Shown one piece after another: positions 1 through 6,251 of a stretch of 9,850 bases of DNA (its first letter is position 1; each line of letters opens with the position of its first letter). Where the stretch lies: assembly GCA_002432565.1 (NCBI GenBank), contig DJFP01000228.1:2790-12639 (forward strand). The letters are read 5' to 3'. A model generated the notes under the pieces. The model was not told the origin of the DNA and ran no database searches. It was given only the letters and a program-made list of their open reading frames with translations. The stretch is from Flavobacteriales bacterium UBA5869 (GTDB taxonomy: Bacteria; Bacteroidota; Bacteroidia; Flavobacteriales_D; Crocinitomicaceae). Both the position numbers and the translations under genes were made by a program.

Positions 1-150
1 GTGAACGGACGCCCGGCAGCCCTTCTTTTCAATCGCACTACCGAGCAGCTGGATTCGATGCAATATGTAGAAATGACCGAAGGGGAAATTACCAAACTCT
101 TATTCGTCAGAAACCCGGACAAATTGAAAATCAGGGGAAAACTGCAATGA
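1..150 (+). CDS. C-terminal end of an ECF41/SigJ-like sigma factor (partial)
   Basis: The reading frame is open from the first base to the TGA at 148-150 and gives the last 49 residues of a protein whose start lies outside the window; the leading GTG is most likely an internal valine codon. The fragment begins VNGRPAALLF and ends with the stretch VRNPDKLKIRGKLQ. From memory, VNGxP followed some 30 residues later by a (R/L)NPDKL motif is typical of the C-terminal SnoaL-like domain of ECF41/SigJ-type RNA polymerase sigma factors, where this domain modulates sigma activity. Sigma regions 2 and 4 cannot be seen, so the family is inferred from this tail only. A stand-alone SnoaL/NTF2-fold protein is the main alternative. 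Confidence 0.65.
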   Translation: MNGRPAALLFNRTTEQLDSMQYVEMTEGEITKLLFVRNPDKLKIRGKLQ

Positions 151-229
151 CCTTAGTTATAATTTGCAACTTTTTATCACATAAAATTTAGGAATATAAC
201 TATCCTCGGCTCTTTTGTGCTTTATCTTG

Positions 230-257
230 TCGGAAAACCACATTTAACGTTTTCCGA
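230..257. terminator. Hairpin in the 151-314 intergenic region, possible weak terminator or operator
   Basis: TCGGAAAAC (230-238) and GTTTTCCGA (249-257) form a perfect 9-bp inverted repeat around a 10-nt loop, followed by only three T residues (258-260). It lies 80 nt after the sigma-factor stop and about 58 nt before the start of the T9SS protein. As a terminator it is distant and lacks a good U-tract, so an operator or mRNA structure is equally possible. The rest of this gap holds no exact TAnnTTTG promoter; ATAATTTG at 159-166 is off by one in spacing. Confidence 0.35.
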
Positions 258-314
258 TTTGACTTAGGCCGCAGAATGAATTAACTTACTAACATTAACT
301 ATTATTCACTTTAT

Positions 315-2021
315 ATGAGAACAACACTATTTGCAGTGGCGCTTCTTCTTGCGCCCAATTTTGCCAACTCACAGCGAATCCTGGAAGTCACAAACGGAAG
401 CTGGGACCATCCGAACTTATCGGTAGAAACTTACAAGAACTTTGTGGTCAGCGGTTTTACAGAAACCAATCCGGCAACCGGTTTGCTAACTCCTACTTTC
501 AAAATCAGCTCCATTGCGGGAGCTCCATTGAACACCTATTATGTCGATTATCCTGATTCCGTTTTTTTAATGGATTTTACCATTCGGGAAGCCACAAACA
601 CGATTATTCTTACCGGAATGACGTCTTCGCTTGCCAGTGGTACACCCTACAAAATGATTATTGCAGAAGTGGACCTCCCGACCGGAGCTCCCGTACAAAG
701 TTCCCTGGAATACACGTTCAACGGGAATTCTATGGTCCCTCACCAGATTATTTGTTCGGAATCAACCGCACAGGTAACAGTTGTCGGTACGGAAATCCTG
801 GGTACAGTTACATCGAGCAATTACGCTACGATACCGAAATACGGGTTCGTACTCGGGGTGGATCTCAACAATTTCAATACGATCCTTTATCCTCCGATTG
901 AAATGGACCTTCCAGCTGCCAGTATTTGGGATTATGATATGCTGGAAAACATCACGGAAGTACCCGGATCCGGTTACTTTATTTCGGGATCCTGTAATGC
1001 ACCCGGTTCAGGAGAACAAAACCTGATTACCGTAGGAACGGATTATGCCGGAAACGTTACTTTTTCCAATATTGTCGACAATACGAATTCACGTTTTGCA
1101 GGATCTTCAGTGATGTACAATGCACCTTTGGGTGTTGTTTACTTATTGGCAAACAATAGTGTCATTCATCAATTCCAGATAGCAATCTGTGATCCGTTTA
1201 CGGGCATTTTCTTAACACCATGGACACGTCATCAGATGACACCATACCCTATCGGAGGTGGGGTGGACCAGAATGGTTTCCGTTTGCAGCAATCCAAAAA
1301 CAACACGATTGTGGTCGGAGGATACCTAAGTGCACCCTTCGGAGCATTGCCTCAACAGCTGACTCCTTTCCAAATCTCTATGAGAGACAACCTGGCCTTC
1401 CTGGCAGCTAAAGTGTATCAATCAGGGAATAATTCGCCTTTATCACCAAGCTATTACGAGGAAAACGGGAATTCCGTGTTTATCAATACTCCCGATATGA
1501 TTGTTTACAACCGTCATTCCGACCGCACTTACCTTGTAAATCAAAACACGGTCAACGGTGGTTTCGATTTGAATGTATCTTCACTGCTTAAAGCATCTAA
1601 ATGTGAAAAACTGGTACCGGTTACAACTGTAACAACCAATCCGATTATTGTCGGATCGGGCAACTTTAACCCGCTTCCTATGTATACAGCGGCTTATCCG
1701 TCAAATAACCCTGCCCGACCAATACAGGAAATCATTTTGTGTCAGAGTATTTCTCCAACGCTTGCAGCGAGCTATCCCGCTCCGACATTGTCACCGAATC
1801 CTGCTAATGATCTGTTGAACGTAACACTGGATGAGGAGGAGACAATACAGGACGTAGTTATTTACGACCTGAAAGGAAATCGGGTACTTTCTCAAAAAGC
1901 GAATCAGCGTACGATGAATGAGATGGGTATTTCAGTGGGCAAACTTGACCAGGGAGCTTACATCCTGGAAATTACTACGAAAGAAGGAACCATGCATCGA
2001 GAACGTTTTGTGAAACAATAA
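315..2021 (+). CDS. Secreted protein with T9SS type A C-terminal sorting domain
   Basis: This is a 568-residue exported protein. Residues 1-19/20 are a Sec signal peptide: a short positive start (MR), the hydrophobic stretch LFAVALLLA, and a cleavage region ending NSQ. The last 82 residues or so (from 487) are a type IX secretion sorting domain of the TIGR04183 kind, with the family landmarks LSPNPANDLLNV, VVIYDLKGNRVL, LDQGAYILEI and a basic end (RERFVKQ). The long middle part is rich in short beta-strand-like segments such as VVSGFTE, IILTGMTS, YFISGSC and VVGGYLS, which repeat the theme 'hydrophobic strand, G, turn' and suggest a beta-propeller-like fold. I see no catalytic motif, so the function is unknown. 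It should cross the inner membrane by Sec, then the outer membrane by T9SS, and be anchored or released at the cell surface. It stands alone, with a strong terminator directly downstream. Confidence 0.9.
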   Translation: MRTTLFAVALLLAPNFANSQRILEVTNGSWDHPNLSVETYKNFVVSGFTETNPATGLLTPTFKISSIAGAPLNTYYVDYPDSVFLMDFTIREATNTIILTGMTSSLASGTPYKMIIAEVDLPTGAPVQSSLEYTFNGNSMVPHQIICSESTAQVTVVGTEILGTVTSSNYATIPKYGFVLGVDLNNFNTILYPPIEMDLPAASIWDYDMLENITEVPGSGYFISGSCNAPGSGEQNLITVGTDYAGNVTFSNIVDNTNSRFAGSSVMYNAPLGVVYLLANNSVIHQFQIAICDPFTGIFLTPWTRHQMTPYPIGGGVDQNGFRLQQSKNNTIVVGGYLSAPFGALPQQLTPFQISMRDNLAFLAAKVYQSGNNSPLSPSYYEENGNSVFINTPDMIVYNRHSDRTYLVNQNTVNGGFDLNVSSLLKASKCEKLVPVTTVTTNPIIVGSGNFNPLPMYTAAYPSNNPARPIQEIILCQSISPTLAASYPAPTLSPNPANDLLNVTLDEEETIQDVVIYDLKGNRVLSQKANQRTMNEMGISVGKLDQGAYILEITTKEGTMHRERFVKQ

Positions 2022-2042
2022 CCTATAAACACCACACATTCT

Positions 2043-2073
2043 AAAAGGAGATAATGAAAATTGTCTCCTTTTT
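2043..2073 (+). terminator. Rho-independent terminator after the T9SS protein, possibly bidirectional
   Basis: Bases 2043-2055 pair with 2060-2072 to form a 13-bp stem with one T-G wobble (2052/2063), closed by a GAAA tetraloop (2056-2059). The right arm ends in TTTTT (2069-2073), and the left arm starts with AAAA, so the structure can also end transcription coming from the minus strand. It begins 22 nt after the stop codon of the T9SS protein. Confidence 0.85.
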
Positions 2074-2102
2074 GATTTTCTTTATGATCTTCAAACTCAT
2101 AT

Positions 2103-2333
2103 ATGACCGAGCAGACAGCTTTTATCATTTCCTTAATTCCTTCACTGACCGGAATAATAATTCTTCGACTTAGACATAATCCAGCATACCTGGTTTTGTC
2201 TGCCTGCCTGACTGGGGTCTCAGCTCTTTTGTTTCTTATTTTGAATAATAACAAATACTTTAGCCTCGTCTTTTTGGGATTGATGATCTTTACTCTTTGG
2301 GTCAATTGGTACCGCAGAAAAAAACGCCATTGA
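2103..2333 (+). CDS. Small hypothetical membrane protein
   Basis: This 76-residue protein is not recognised. It has three hydrophobic stretches that could each cross the membrane: about residues 6-21 (AFIISLIPSLTGIIIL), 29-47 (AYLVLSACLTGVSALLFLI) and 53-69 (FSLVFLGLMIFTLWVNW). It ends in a strongly basic tail, YRRKKRH, which would lie in the cytoplasm. The regular alternation of hydrophobic helices and polar turns argues that it is real. No clear ribosome site or promoter is visible, and the terminator just upstream means it would need its own promoter. It is convergent with the MNIO gene, whose stop lies 20 nt away. The overlapping minus-strand frame (1958-2305) has no such organisation. 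Confidence 0.6.
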   Translation: MTEQTAFIISLIPSLTGIIILRLRHNPAYLVLSACLTGVSALLFLILNNNKYFSLVFLGLMIFTLWVNWYRRKKRH

Positions 2334-2352
2334 TCAACCTAATAGGGCAATT

Positions 2353-3495
2353 TTACCACCCAATCTTCCATTTTTGAGCAATACGCATTGCAGTTTCCAG
2401 CATATAGGGCGACCAACTTTCAGTTTTCCATTCCGAATTTGCCAATGAAGAATTTTGGAGTAACTGAAACGCTTCCTGCGTATCTTTTGCACGCTCCAGT
2501 ATGGAAGACAACTCCAATTGCTGGCCGTGAAGTGTTAGTGACTCAGGAACGGTTTCTTGTAGCGGAAGAAATTCTAAGGGCAGGAAATTGTTCATTAAAA
2601 CAAGCCTATTTTCTGCATTAAATGCATTCACAATTGCCCGCATCTTGTCGAAATCCTGTTGAAAGCAGTGTTGGCTTTCTACCGTGTGAAGCGCCGTTCC
2701 CAGTTGTTCCAACACTACAAATTTCAGGTTCGGACACAAAGGCAAGGCTTTTTTCAATAAGTCGAATACCTGTTCCGGTACTGCATCATCATGGGTATCA
2801 CGGCGAATGCTGCGTCCTGGTTTCACTCCCGATGACTCCCAGCTTCCACCGGAAATGTGAATCTCGCGCACGCGATCCAGCGGATAAACCCGAATGAGCG
2901 ATTCAAAATCAAGCGCGAAATTATGCAGCTGACAATACAGGTTGTGCAGATCCAGAATGATGAATCCGTTGATCGGTTCAACCAATTTTTCCAGGAACTC
3001 TCCATGCTGTCTCACTTCTTCGATGGAATAGGAAAAAGCCAGGTTTTCCAATCCAACCGGGCAGGAACATGCGTCTCGGATGCGCTGTAAACGATCAATT
3101 CCGATCGCCAGAGTCTCAGCATTATAAGGAACTGAGATCGGTGCACCTTTGTGGAAGTCTTCACCGGTCATGAAACCAAAATGCTCCGTAATGTGATCGA
3201 ACCTGAAATTTGTTGCAATTTTGCGAAGATGATCCAGCCAGCGTTGCTGTTCAAGAGTCCATTTCCCCGAGAACAATGAAAAATAAACTCCATGACCGAT
3301 GAGCCGCCCTTCGTTTCCGAATGCCTGAAGCAATTCAATGAACCAACCGGGAATATCACGGACCTTATACAAGGTATCAAAAGACCATTCAATGGCTTCT
3401 ACTTTTTCCGCTGAAAATAAAGTAAGTGAAGCCTGCAAAAGGGAATTATCCAGGTTGCAGGAAATTGCGGAATAAATTTTGGAAGACCGGTTCAT
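2353..3495 (-). CDS. DUF692/MNIO family protein (multinuclear non-heme iron oxidase), putative RiPP-modifying enzyme
   Basis: This 380-residue protein has a DUF692 (UPF0276) TIM-barrel core. Motifs at positions expected for iron ligands are GHGVYFS (67-73, H68), ITEHFGF (102-108, H105), GLEN (148-151, E150), LDLHNLY (181-187, D182 and H184), EIHISGG (211-217, H213), DTHDDAVP (233-240, H235) and VLEQLG (261-266, E263). Characterised relatives (MbnB, TglH, ChrH, bufferin maturases) use two or three irons and O2 to rework cysteine or other residues of a precursor peptide. The family core is usually about 280-290 residues; here about 90 more follow (roughly 291-380), predicted mainly helical, which might serve as a peptide-binding partner domain. 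I place the start at the ATG at 3495 because it overlaps the TGA of the upstream precursor as ATGA. The longer frame would need a TTG at 3507. Two CPACGMG peptides lie directly upstream, so they are its probable substrates. Confidence 0.88.
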   Translation of the reverse strand: MNRSSKIYSAISCNLDNSLLQASLTLFSAEKVEAIEWSFDTLYKVRDIPGWFIELLQAFGNEGRLIGHGVYFSLFSGKWTLEQQRWLDHLRKIATNFRFDHITEHFGFMTGEDFHKGAPISVPYNAETLAIGIDRLQRIRDACSCPVGLENLAFSYSIEEVRQHGEFLEKLVEPINGFIILDLHNLYCQLHNFALDFESLIRVYPLDRVREIHISGGSWESSGVKPGRSIRRDTHDDAVPEQVFDLLKKALPLCPNLKFVVLEQLGTALHTVESQHCFQQDFDKMRAIVNAFNAENRLVLMNNFLPLEFLPLQETVPESLTLHGQQLELSSILERAKDTQEAFQLLQNSSLANSEWKTESWSPYMLETAMRIAQKWKIGW

Positions 3496-3677
3496 CCCAT
3501 CCCGCAAGCCGGGCAGTTTTTATAAGCCGATGAATTTTCCTTCTCCTGTCGGGCTTTTTCCTTTTTCTCTTTTTTGGTCAAACCGGAATTCACCTCATTT
3601 TGCTGACAAGATGAAGTCAAAGTGCTTATGGCAACACCAATGGATATTGCCTGGAGCAGATTAGCAGGAAGCTTCAT
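3492..3677 (-). CDS. Putative RiPP precursor peptide 1 with C-terminal CPACGMG
   Basis: This 61-residue peptide has three parts. An N-terminal leader-like hydrophobic stretch, MKLPANLLQAISIGVAISTL, is followed by TSSC (Cys24), resembling a Bacteroidota signal or lipoprotein signal. A highly charged Lys/Glu-rich linker runs from about 30 to 48. The C-terminus reads AYKNCPACGMG with Cys55 and Cys58. Leader and C-terminus match the paralogue encoded 25 nt upstream, while the linker differs; this is the pattern of precursors read by one shared enzyme. The stop TGA (3494-3492) overlaps the ATG of the MNIO gene, so the two are likely translationally coupled. The predicted modification target is the CxxC end. 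The chemistry is inferred from MNIO relatives acting on cysteines. Confidence 0.8.
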   Translation of the reverse strand: MKLPANLLQAISIGVAISTLTSSCQQNEVNSGLTKKEKKEKARQEKENSSAYKNCPACGMG

Positions 3678-3702
3678 GGAAAAAACACATTAAATTGTAC
3701 TA

Positions 3703-3885
3703 TTACCCCATTCCGCATGCCGGGCAGGGTTCGCAATTTGACGGGTGAGAATCATCTGACCCTGTTGCACGCTCAGTCGTGTTTTTTTTGATGTCTTGTT
3801 TCTCACAGGAAGTCGTGGAAGCAGCAACTGCTGTTACGGAGACTCCGAGTGTAATTGCCTGTAGTAAAGATGCAGATAGTTTCAT
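3703..3885 (-). CDS. Putative RiPP precursor peptide 2 with C-terminal CPACGMG
   Basis: This 60-residue paralogue of the next peptide in the operon has the leader MKLSASLLQAITLGVSVTAV, then ASTTSC (Cys27), a polar linker (about 28-48) rich in Lys, Asp, Ser and Thr, and the end NCEPCPACGMG with Cys51, Cys54 and Cys57. It therefore has a third cysteine, spaced C-x2-C-x2-C, that its sister lacks. The start at 3885 is chosen because it aligns exactly with the paralogue's MKL; the frame stays open upstream to an ATG at 3915, but those ten residues (MFYLLKNFET) have no counterpart. It is the first gene of the predicted three-gene operon, with a promoter candidate about 45 nt upstream. Confidence 0.8.
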   Translation of the reverse strand: MKLSASLLQAITLGVSVTAVAASTTSCEKQDIKKNTTERATGSDDSHPSNCEPCPACGMG

Positions 3886-3929
3886 GGTTTCAAAATTTTT
3901 CAAAAGGTAAAACATAAACTGAAATACGG

Positions 3930-3937
3930 CAAATTTA
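3930..3937 (-). promoter_or_regulatory. Candidate -7 element of the precursor/MNIO operon
   Basis: Read on the minus strand, this is TAAATTTG, an exact match to the Bacteroidota -7 consensus TAnnTTTG. The position 19 nt further upstream holds GTG (3959-3957) rather than the TTG of a good -33 element. Transcription would start near 3923-3926 and leave a leader of about 40 nt before the first precursor gene. Confidence 0.45.
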
Positions 3938-4004
3938 TTATTTGAAGTGTTGTGTTCACTGATTATAAGTCTCTTCGATATCGTCAGTCGTGATTTTAAT
4001 AAAA

Positions 4005-4035
4005 TATTTTTTAATCAAAAATTGATTAAAAAATA
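4005..4035. promoter_or_regulatory. Perfect 14-bp inverted repeat in the divergent promoter region, possible operator
   Basis: TATTTTTTAATCAA (4005-4018) is the exact reverse complement of TTGATTAAAAAATA (4022-4035), with a 3-nt AAA spacer. It lies between the leftward RiPP-like operon and the rightward radical SAM gene. The right arm contains the TTG (4022-4024) proposed as the -33 element of the rightward promoter, so a protein bound here would block or shape that promoter. The stem is almost pure A/T, which makes it a poor terminator. Which regulator would bind is unknown. Confidence 0.55.
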
Positions 4036-4051
4036 ATCTTAACTATTTTTG
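4022..4051 (+). promoter_or_regulatory. Candidate Bacteroidota promoter of the radical SAM operon
   Basis: TTG at 4022-4024 and TATTTTTG at 4044-4051 are separated by 19 nt, matching the TTG-N19-TAnnTTTG layout of Bacteroidota housekeeping promoters. The -7 element ends only 4 nt before the ATG at 4056, so the transcript would begin at or very near the start codon. Confidence 0.55.
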
Positions 4052-4055
4052 CTTT

Positions 4056-5315
4056 ATGCAAGAACGACTCCAAGAAAAGCTCAATATCCTGGCAGATTCT
4101 GCCAAATACGACGTTTCCTGTTCCTCCAGCGGAAGTGACCGAAAAAATACCGGGAAAGGTCTTGGAAATGCTTCCGCTTCCGGTATTTGTCATACTTATA
4201 CCGAAGACGGGCGCTGTGTTTCCTTGTTGAAAATCCTGCTGACAAACCACTGCATTTTCGATTGCGCTTATTGTGTATCACGCAAGAGCAATGATATAAA
4301 ACGCGCTGCTTTTACCGTCCAGGAAGTTGTTGATCTGACTATTGGGTTTTACCGCCGGAATTACATCGAAGGATTATTCCTCAGTTCAGGAATTTTCAAA
4401 GATGCCGACACAACCATGGAACGTTTGGTTCGGGTAGCAAAAAAACTACGAACAGAACACCGGTTTAACGGCTACATCCATTTGAAAACCATTCCCGGGG
4501 CAAGTGACGAATTAATGCGAGAGGCCGGACTGTATGCAGATCGACTAAGCGTGAATATCGAACTTCCTACAGAGCGTGGACTGAAACTACTGGCACCGGA
4601 TAAAACATTCACATCCATGGAGAAACCGATGGGATTCATCTCGAATACCATTACGGCTCTTGACGACACCCGAAAACTCATGCTGAGTACCCCAAAATTT
4701 GCTCCTGCCGGACAAAGTACACAAGTCATTGTGGGAGCTACAGACGAATCTGATCATGAGATTATACAGACAGCTGACCGGTTTTACCGGGGGTTTCAGT
4801 TAAAACGCGTTTATTATTCGGGATACGTTCCTGTACTGGCCGATAACCGGCTTCCTTCTCTATCGACGCAAGTCCCGCTGTTGAGGGAAAATCGGCTGTA
4901 CCAGGCCGACTGGCTGATGCGTTTCTATGGATTCGGAGCTCATGAAATTTTAGATTCCGGCCACTCCTATCTCGACCTGGATATTGATCCGAAATTCGGA
5001 TGGGCCTTGCGAAACCTCCATCTTTTCCCATTGGATATCAACAAAGCCGATTATGAAATGATCCTGCGCGTTCCTGGAATTGGAGTCAGGTCCGCCCAAA
5101 AGATCATCGCTGCACGCAGATTCAAATCACTCGGCTGGGAAAATCTCCGCAAACTGGGAATTTCTCTAAATCGTGCCCGTTACTTCATTGTCTGCAAGGA
5201 CCGGGCACTTGAAACCAAAGAATACATGCCGGAAACGCTGCGCCACCTTGTTTTGTCGTCCGGAAACTCCAAATTCAGCGATTTATGGGGAACCCAAACT
5301 TCGCTTTTCGGATGA
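4056..5315 (+). CDS. Radical SAM protein with helix-hairpin-helix, putative DNA repair/modification (TIGR03916 type)
   Basis: This 419-residue protein carries the radical SAM CxxxCxxC motif in the segment NHCIFDCAYC (Cys66, Cys70, Cys73), which binds the 4Fe-4S cluster that splits S-adenosylmethionine. The N-terminal signature AKYDVSCSSSG (16-26) and the following GICHTYTEDGRC (43-54) are typical of the 'putative DNA modification/repair' radical SAM family (TIGR03916). A helix-hairpin-helix, LDINKADYEMILRVPGIGVR (326-345), sits near the C-terminus and suggests DNA binding. The exact reaction is unknown. The gene is coupled by an ATGA overlap to its usual partner. In many bacteria that partner domain is fused to, or encoded near, UdgX-type uracil-DNA glycosylases, which supports a repair role; no glycosylase gene is visible here. 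The start fits the family's usual N-terminus, and no other in-frame ATG lies nearby. Confidence 0.92.
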   Translation: MQERLQEKLNILADSAKYDVSCSSSGSDRKNTGKGLGNASASGICHTYTEDGRCVSLLKILLTNHCIFDCAYCVSRKSNDIKRAAFTVQEVVDLTIGFYRRNYIEGLFLSSGIFKDADTTMERLVRVAKKLRTEHRFNGYIHLKTIPGASDELMREAGLYADRLSVNIELPTERGLKLLAPDKTFTSMEKPMGFISNTITALDDTRKLMLSTPKFAPAGQSTQVIVGATDESDHEIIQTADRFYRGFQLKRVYYSGYVPVLADNRLPSLSTQVPLLRENRLYQADWLMRFYGFGAHEILDSGHSYLDLDIDPKFGWALRNLHLFPLDINKADYEMILRVPGIGVRSAQKIIAARRFKSLGWENLRKLGISLNRARYFIVCKDRALETKEYMPETLRHLVLSSGNSKFSDLWGTQTSLFG

Positions 5316-6073
5316 TCTGGTTGCTCTACGACGGAAGTTTTGAAGGGATGCTGACCGTGGTTTTTGAAAGCTACGAATACAGATGGAAAAAGCTGCACAT
5401 TCGCAAAGAAGGTATAACCGTTCCACTCCTGTTTACTGAAACAAAAACCGTTGTGACCGATGAAGAAAAGGCAAAACGCGTTTGGAAAAAACTGCTCGAT
5501 CTAATCGGTGCAAAAGGGATTCGAAGTGTATGGACAGCATGGCTCAGTGAGAAAGAAACCATTGAAGACACCATTCTTGGCGTAATTCGTTATGCAATTG
5601 ATTCAAAGCAAAATGTCTTAAGCGATTTCGCCCACCCGGATGTATTACAATTACATCAAACCGCGAAATCCGTCGGAAGAGAAAAGCACCGTATGGAAGC
5701 ATTCGTTCGTTTTCAACTGACAAAAGACGGGATCTATTTTTCGGTGATTGATCCCGATTTTAATGTATTACCATTGGTTCTTCCCCATTTCAGGGACCGT
5801 TACGCTGATCAGCGCTGGTTTATTTTTGATTCTCGCCGGAAGTATGGAATTTATTACGATCTGAAGGAAGCTCAATTTGTCGATTTTGTTCCGAATTCGC
5901 TGATTTCACTCAATGGAGTTTCACCGGACGCTTTCGGCGAAGGCGAAGACCTTTTTCAAAAATTGTGGAGTGATTACTTCAAAAGCACTAATATACCGGG
6001 AAGAAAAAACACCAAACTACACGTACAGCACGTTCCAAAACGCTATTGGAAATATTTGGTGGAGAAGAAATGA
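5312..6073 (+). CDS. DUF4130/TIGR03915-family putative DNA repair protein, partner of the radical SAM protein
   Basis: This 253-residue protein begins MIWLLYDGSFEGML, containing the YDGSFEG signature found near the N-terminus of the family. It ends with LWSDYFKSTNIPGRKNTKLH and QHVPKRYWKYLVEKK, the conserved C-terminal region (family pattern LWxxYFxS...R.N..L...H.P.RYW). The start at 5312 is preferred because its ATG overlaps the TGA of the upstream radical SAM gene (ATGA at 5312-5315) and matches the family N-terminus; an in-frame ATG at 5285 would add nine unrelated residues. The domain's biochemical role is not established. It always travels with the radical SAM partner and in some bacteria is fused to UdgX uracil-DNA-binding proteins. 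Confidence 0.9.
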   Translation: MIWLLYDGSFEGMLTVVFESYEYRWKKLHIRKEGITVPLLFTETKTVVTDEEKAKRVWKKLLDLIGAKGIRSVWTAWLSEKETIEDTILGVIRYAIDSKQNVLSDFAHPDVLQLHQTAKSVGREKHRMEAFVRFQLTKDGIYFSVIDPDFNVLPLVLPHFRDRYADQRWFIFDSRRKYGIYYDLKEAQFVDFVPNSLISLNGVSPDAFGEGEDLFQKLWSDYFKSTNIPGRKNTKLHVQHVPKRYWKYLVEKK

Positions 6074-6163
6074 GAGCGGTAATAAATATAAAAGTCTGCC
6101 AACAATATCCCACTCAATTCCGGTATTTTCATTGGTTATAGATCCGCTTTCCGACGATTCAAT

Positions 6164-6171
6164 TACTTTTG
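6164..6171 (+). promoter_or_regulatory. Candidate -7 element upstream of the P-loop NTPase gene
   Basis: TACTTTTG matches TAnnTTTG exactly and lies 80 nt before the ATG at 6252. No TTG is found at the right spacing (the nearest, 6132-6134, is 29 nt away), so support is weak. The rest of the 178-nt gap (6074-6251) contains no convincing gene or terminator. Confidence 0.3.
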
Positions 6172-6251
6172 CCACAATTAAAAAATCCAGATATCAGGAT
6201 ATATTGCCCCATGTTTAACCCATAAACCTTTCCGGATAATTATAAAAAGTC

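Noticed and set aside
1958..2305. 115-residue open frame on the minus strand
   Set aside because: It overlaps the end of the T9SS gene, the terminator hairpin and the membrane-protein gene in the opposite direction, and its translation shows no domain-like order.
3479..3664. 61-residue open frame on the plus strand opposite precursor 1
   Set aside because: It is antisense to the precursor, and the minus-strand reading is supported by its paralogue and the ATGA coupling.
3888..3905. Direct repeat TTTCAAAA at 3888-3895 and 3898-3905 in the predicted leader of precursor 2
   Set aside because: Two short low-complexity copies in AT-rich DNA are easily due to chance.
3945..3960. Imperfect AGTG/CACT palindrome near the precursor promoter as a CRP-type site
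   Set aside because: The half-sites do not match TGTGA-N6-TCACA in sequence or spacing.
5913..6218. 101-residue open frame on the plus strand extending beyond the DUF4130 gene
   Set aside because: It overlaps the conserved C-terminus of the DUF4130 protein in another frame, and the part beyond 6073 shows no recognisable feature.
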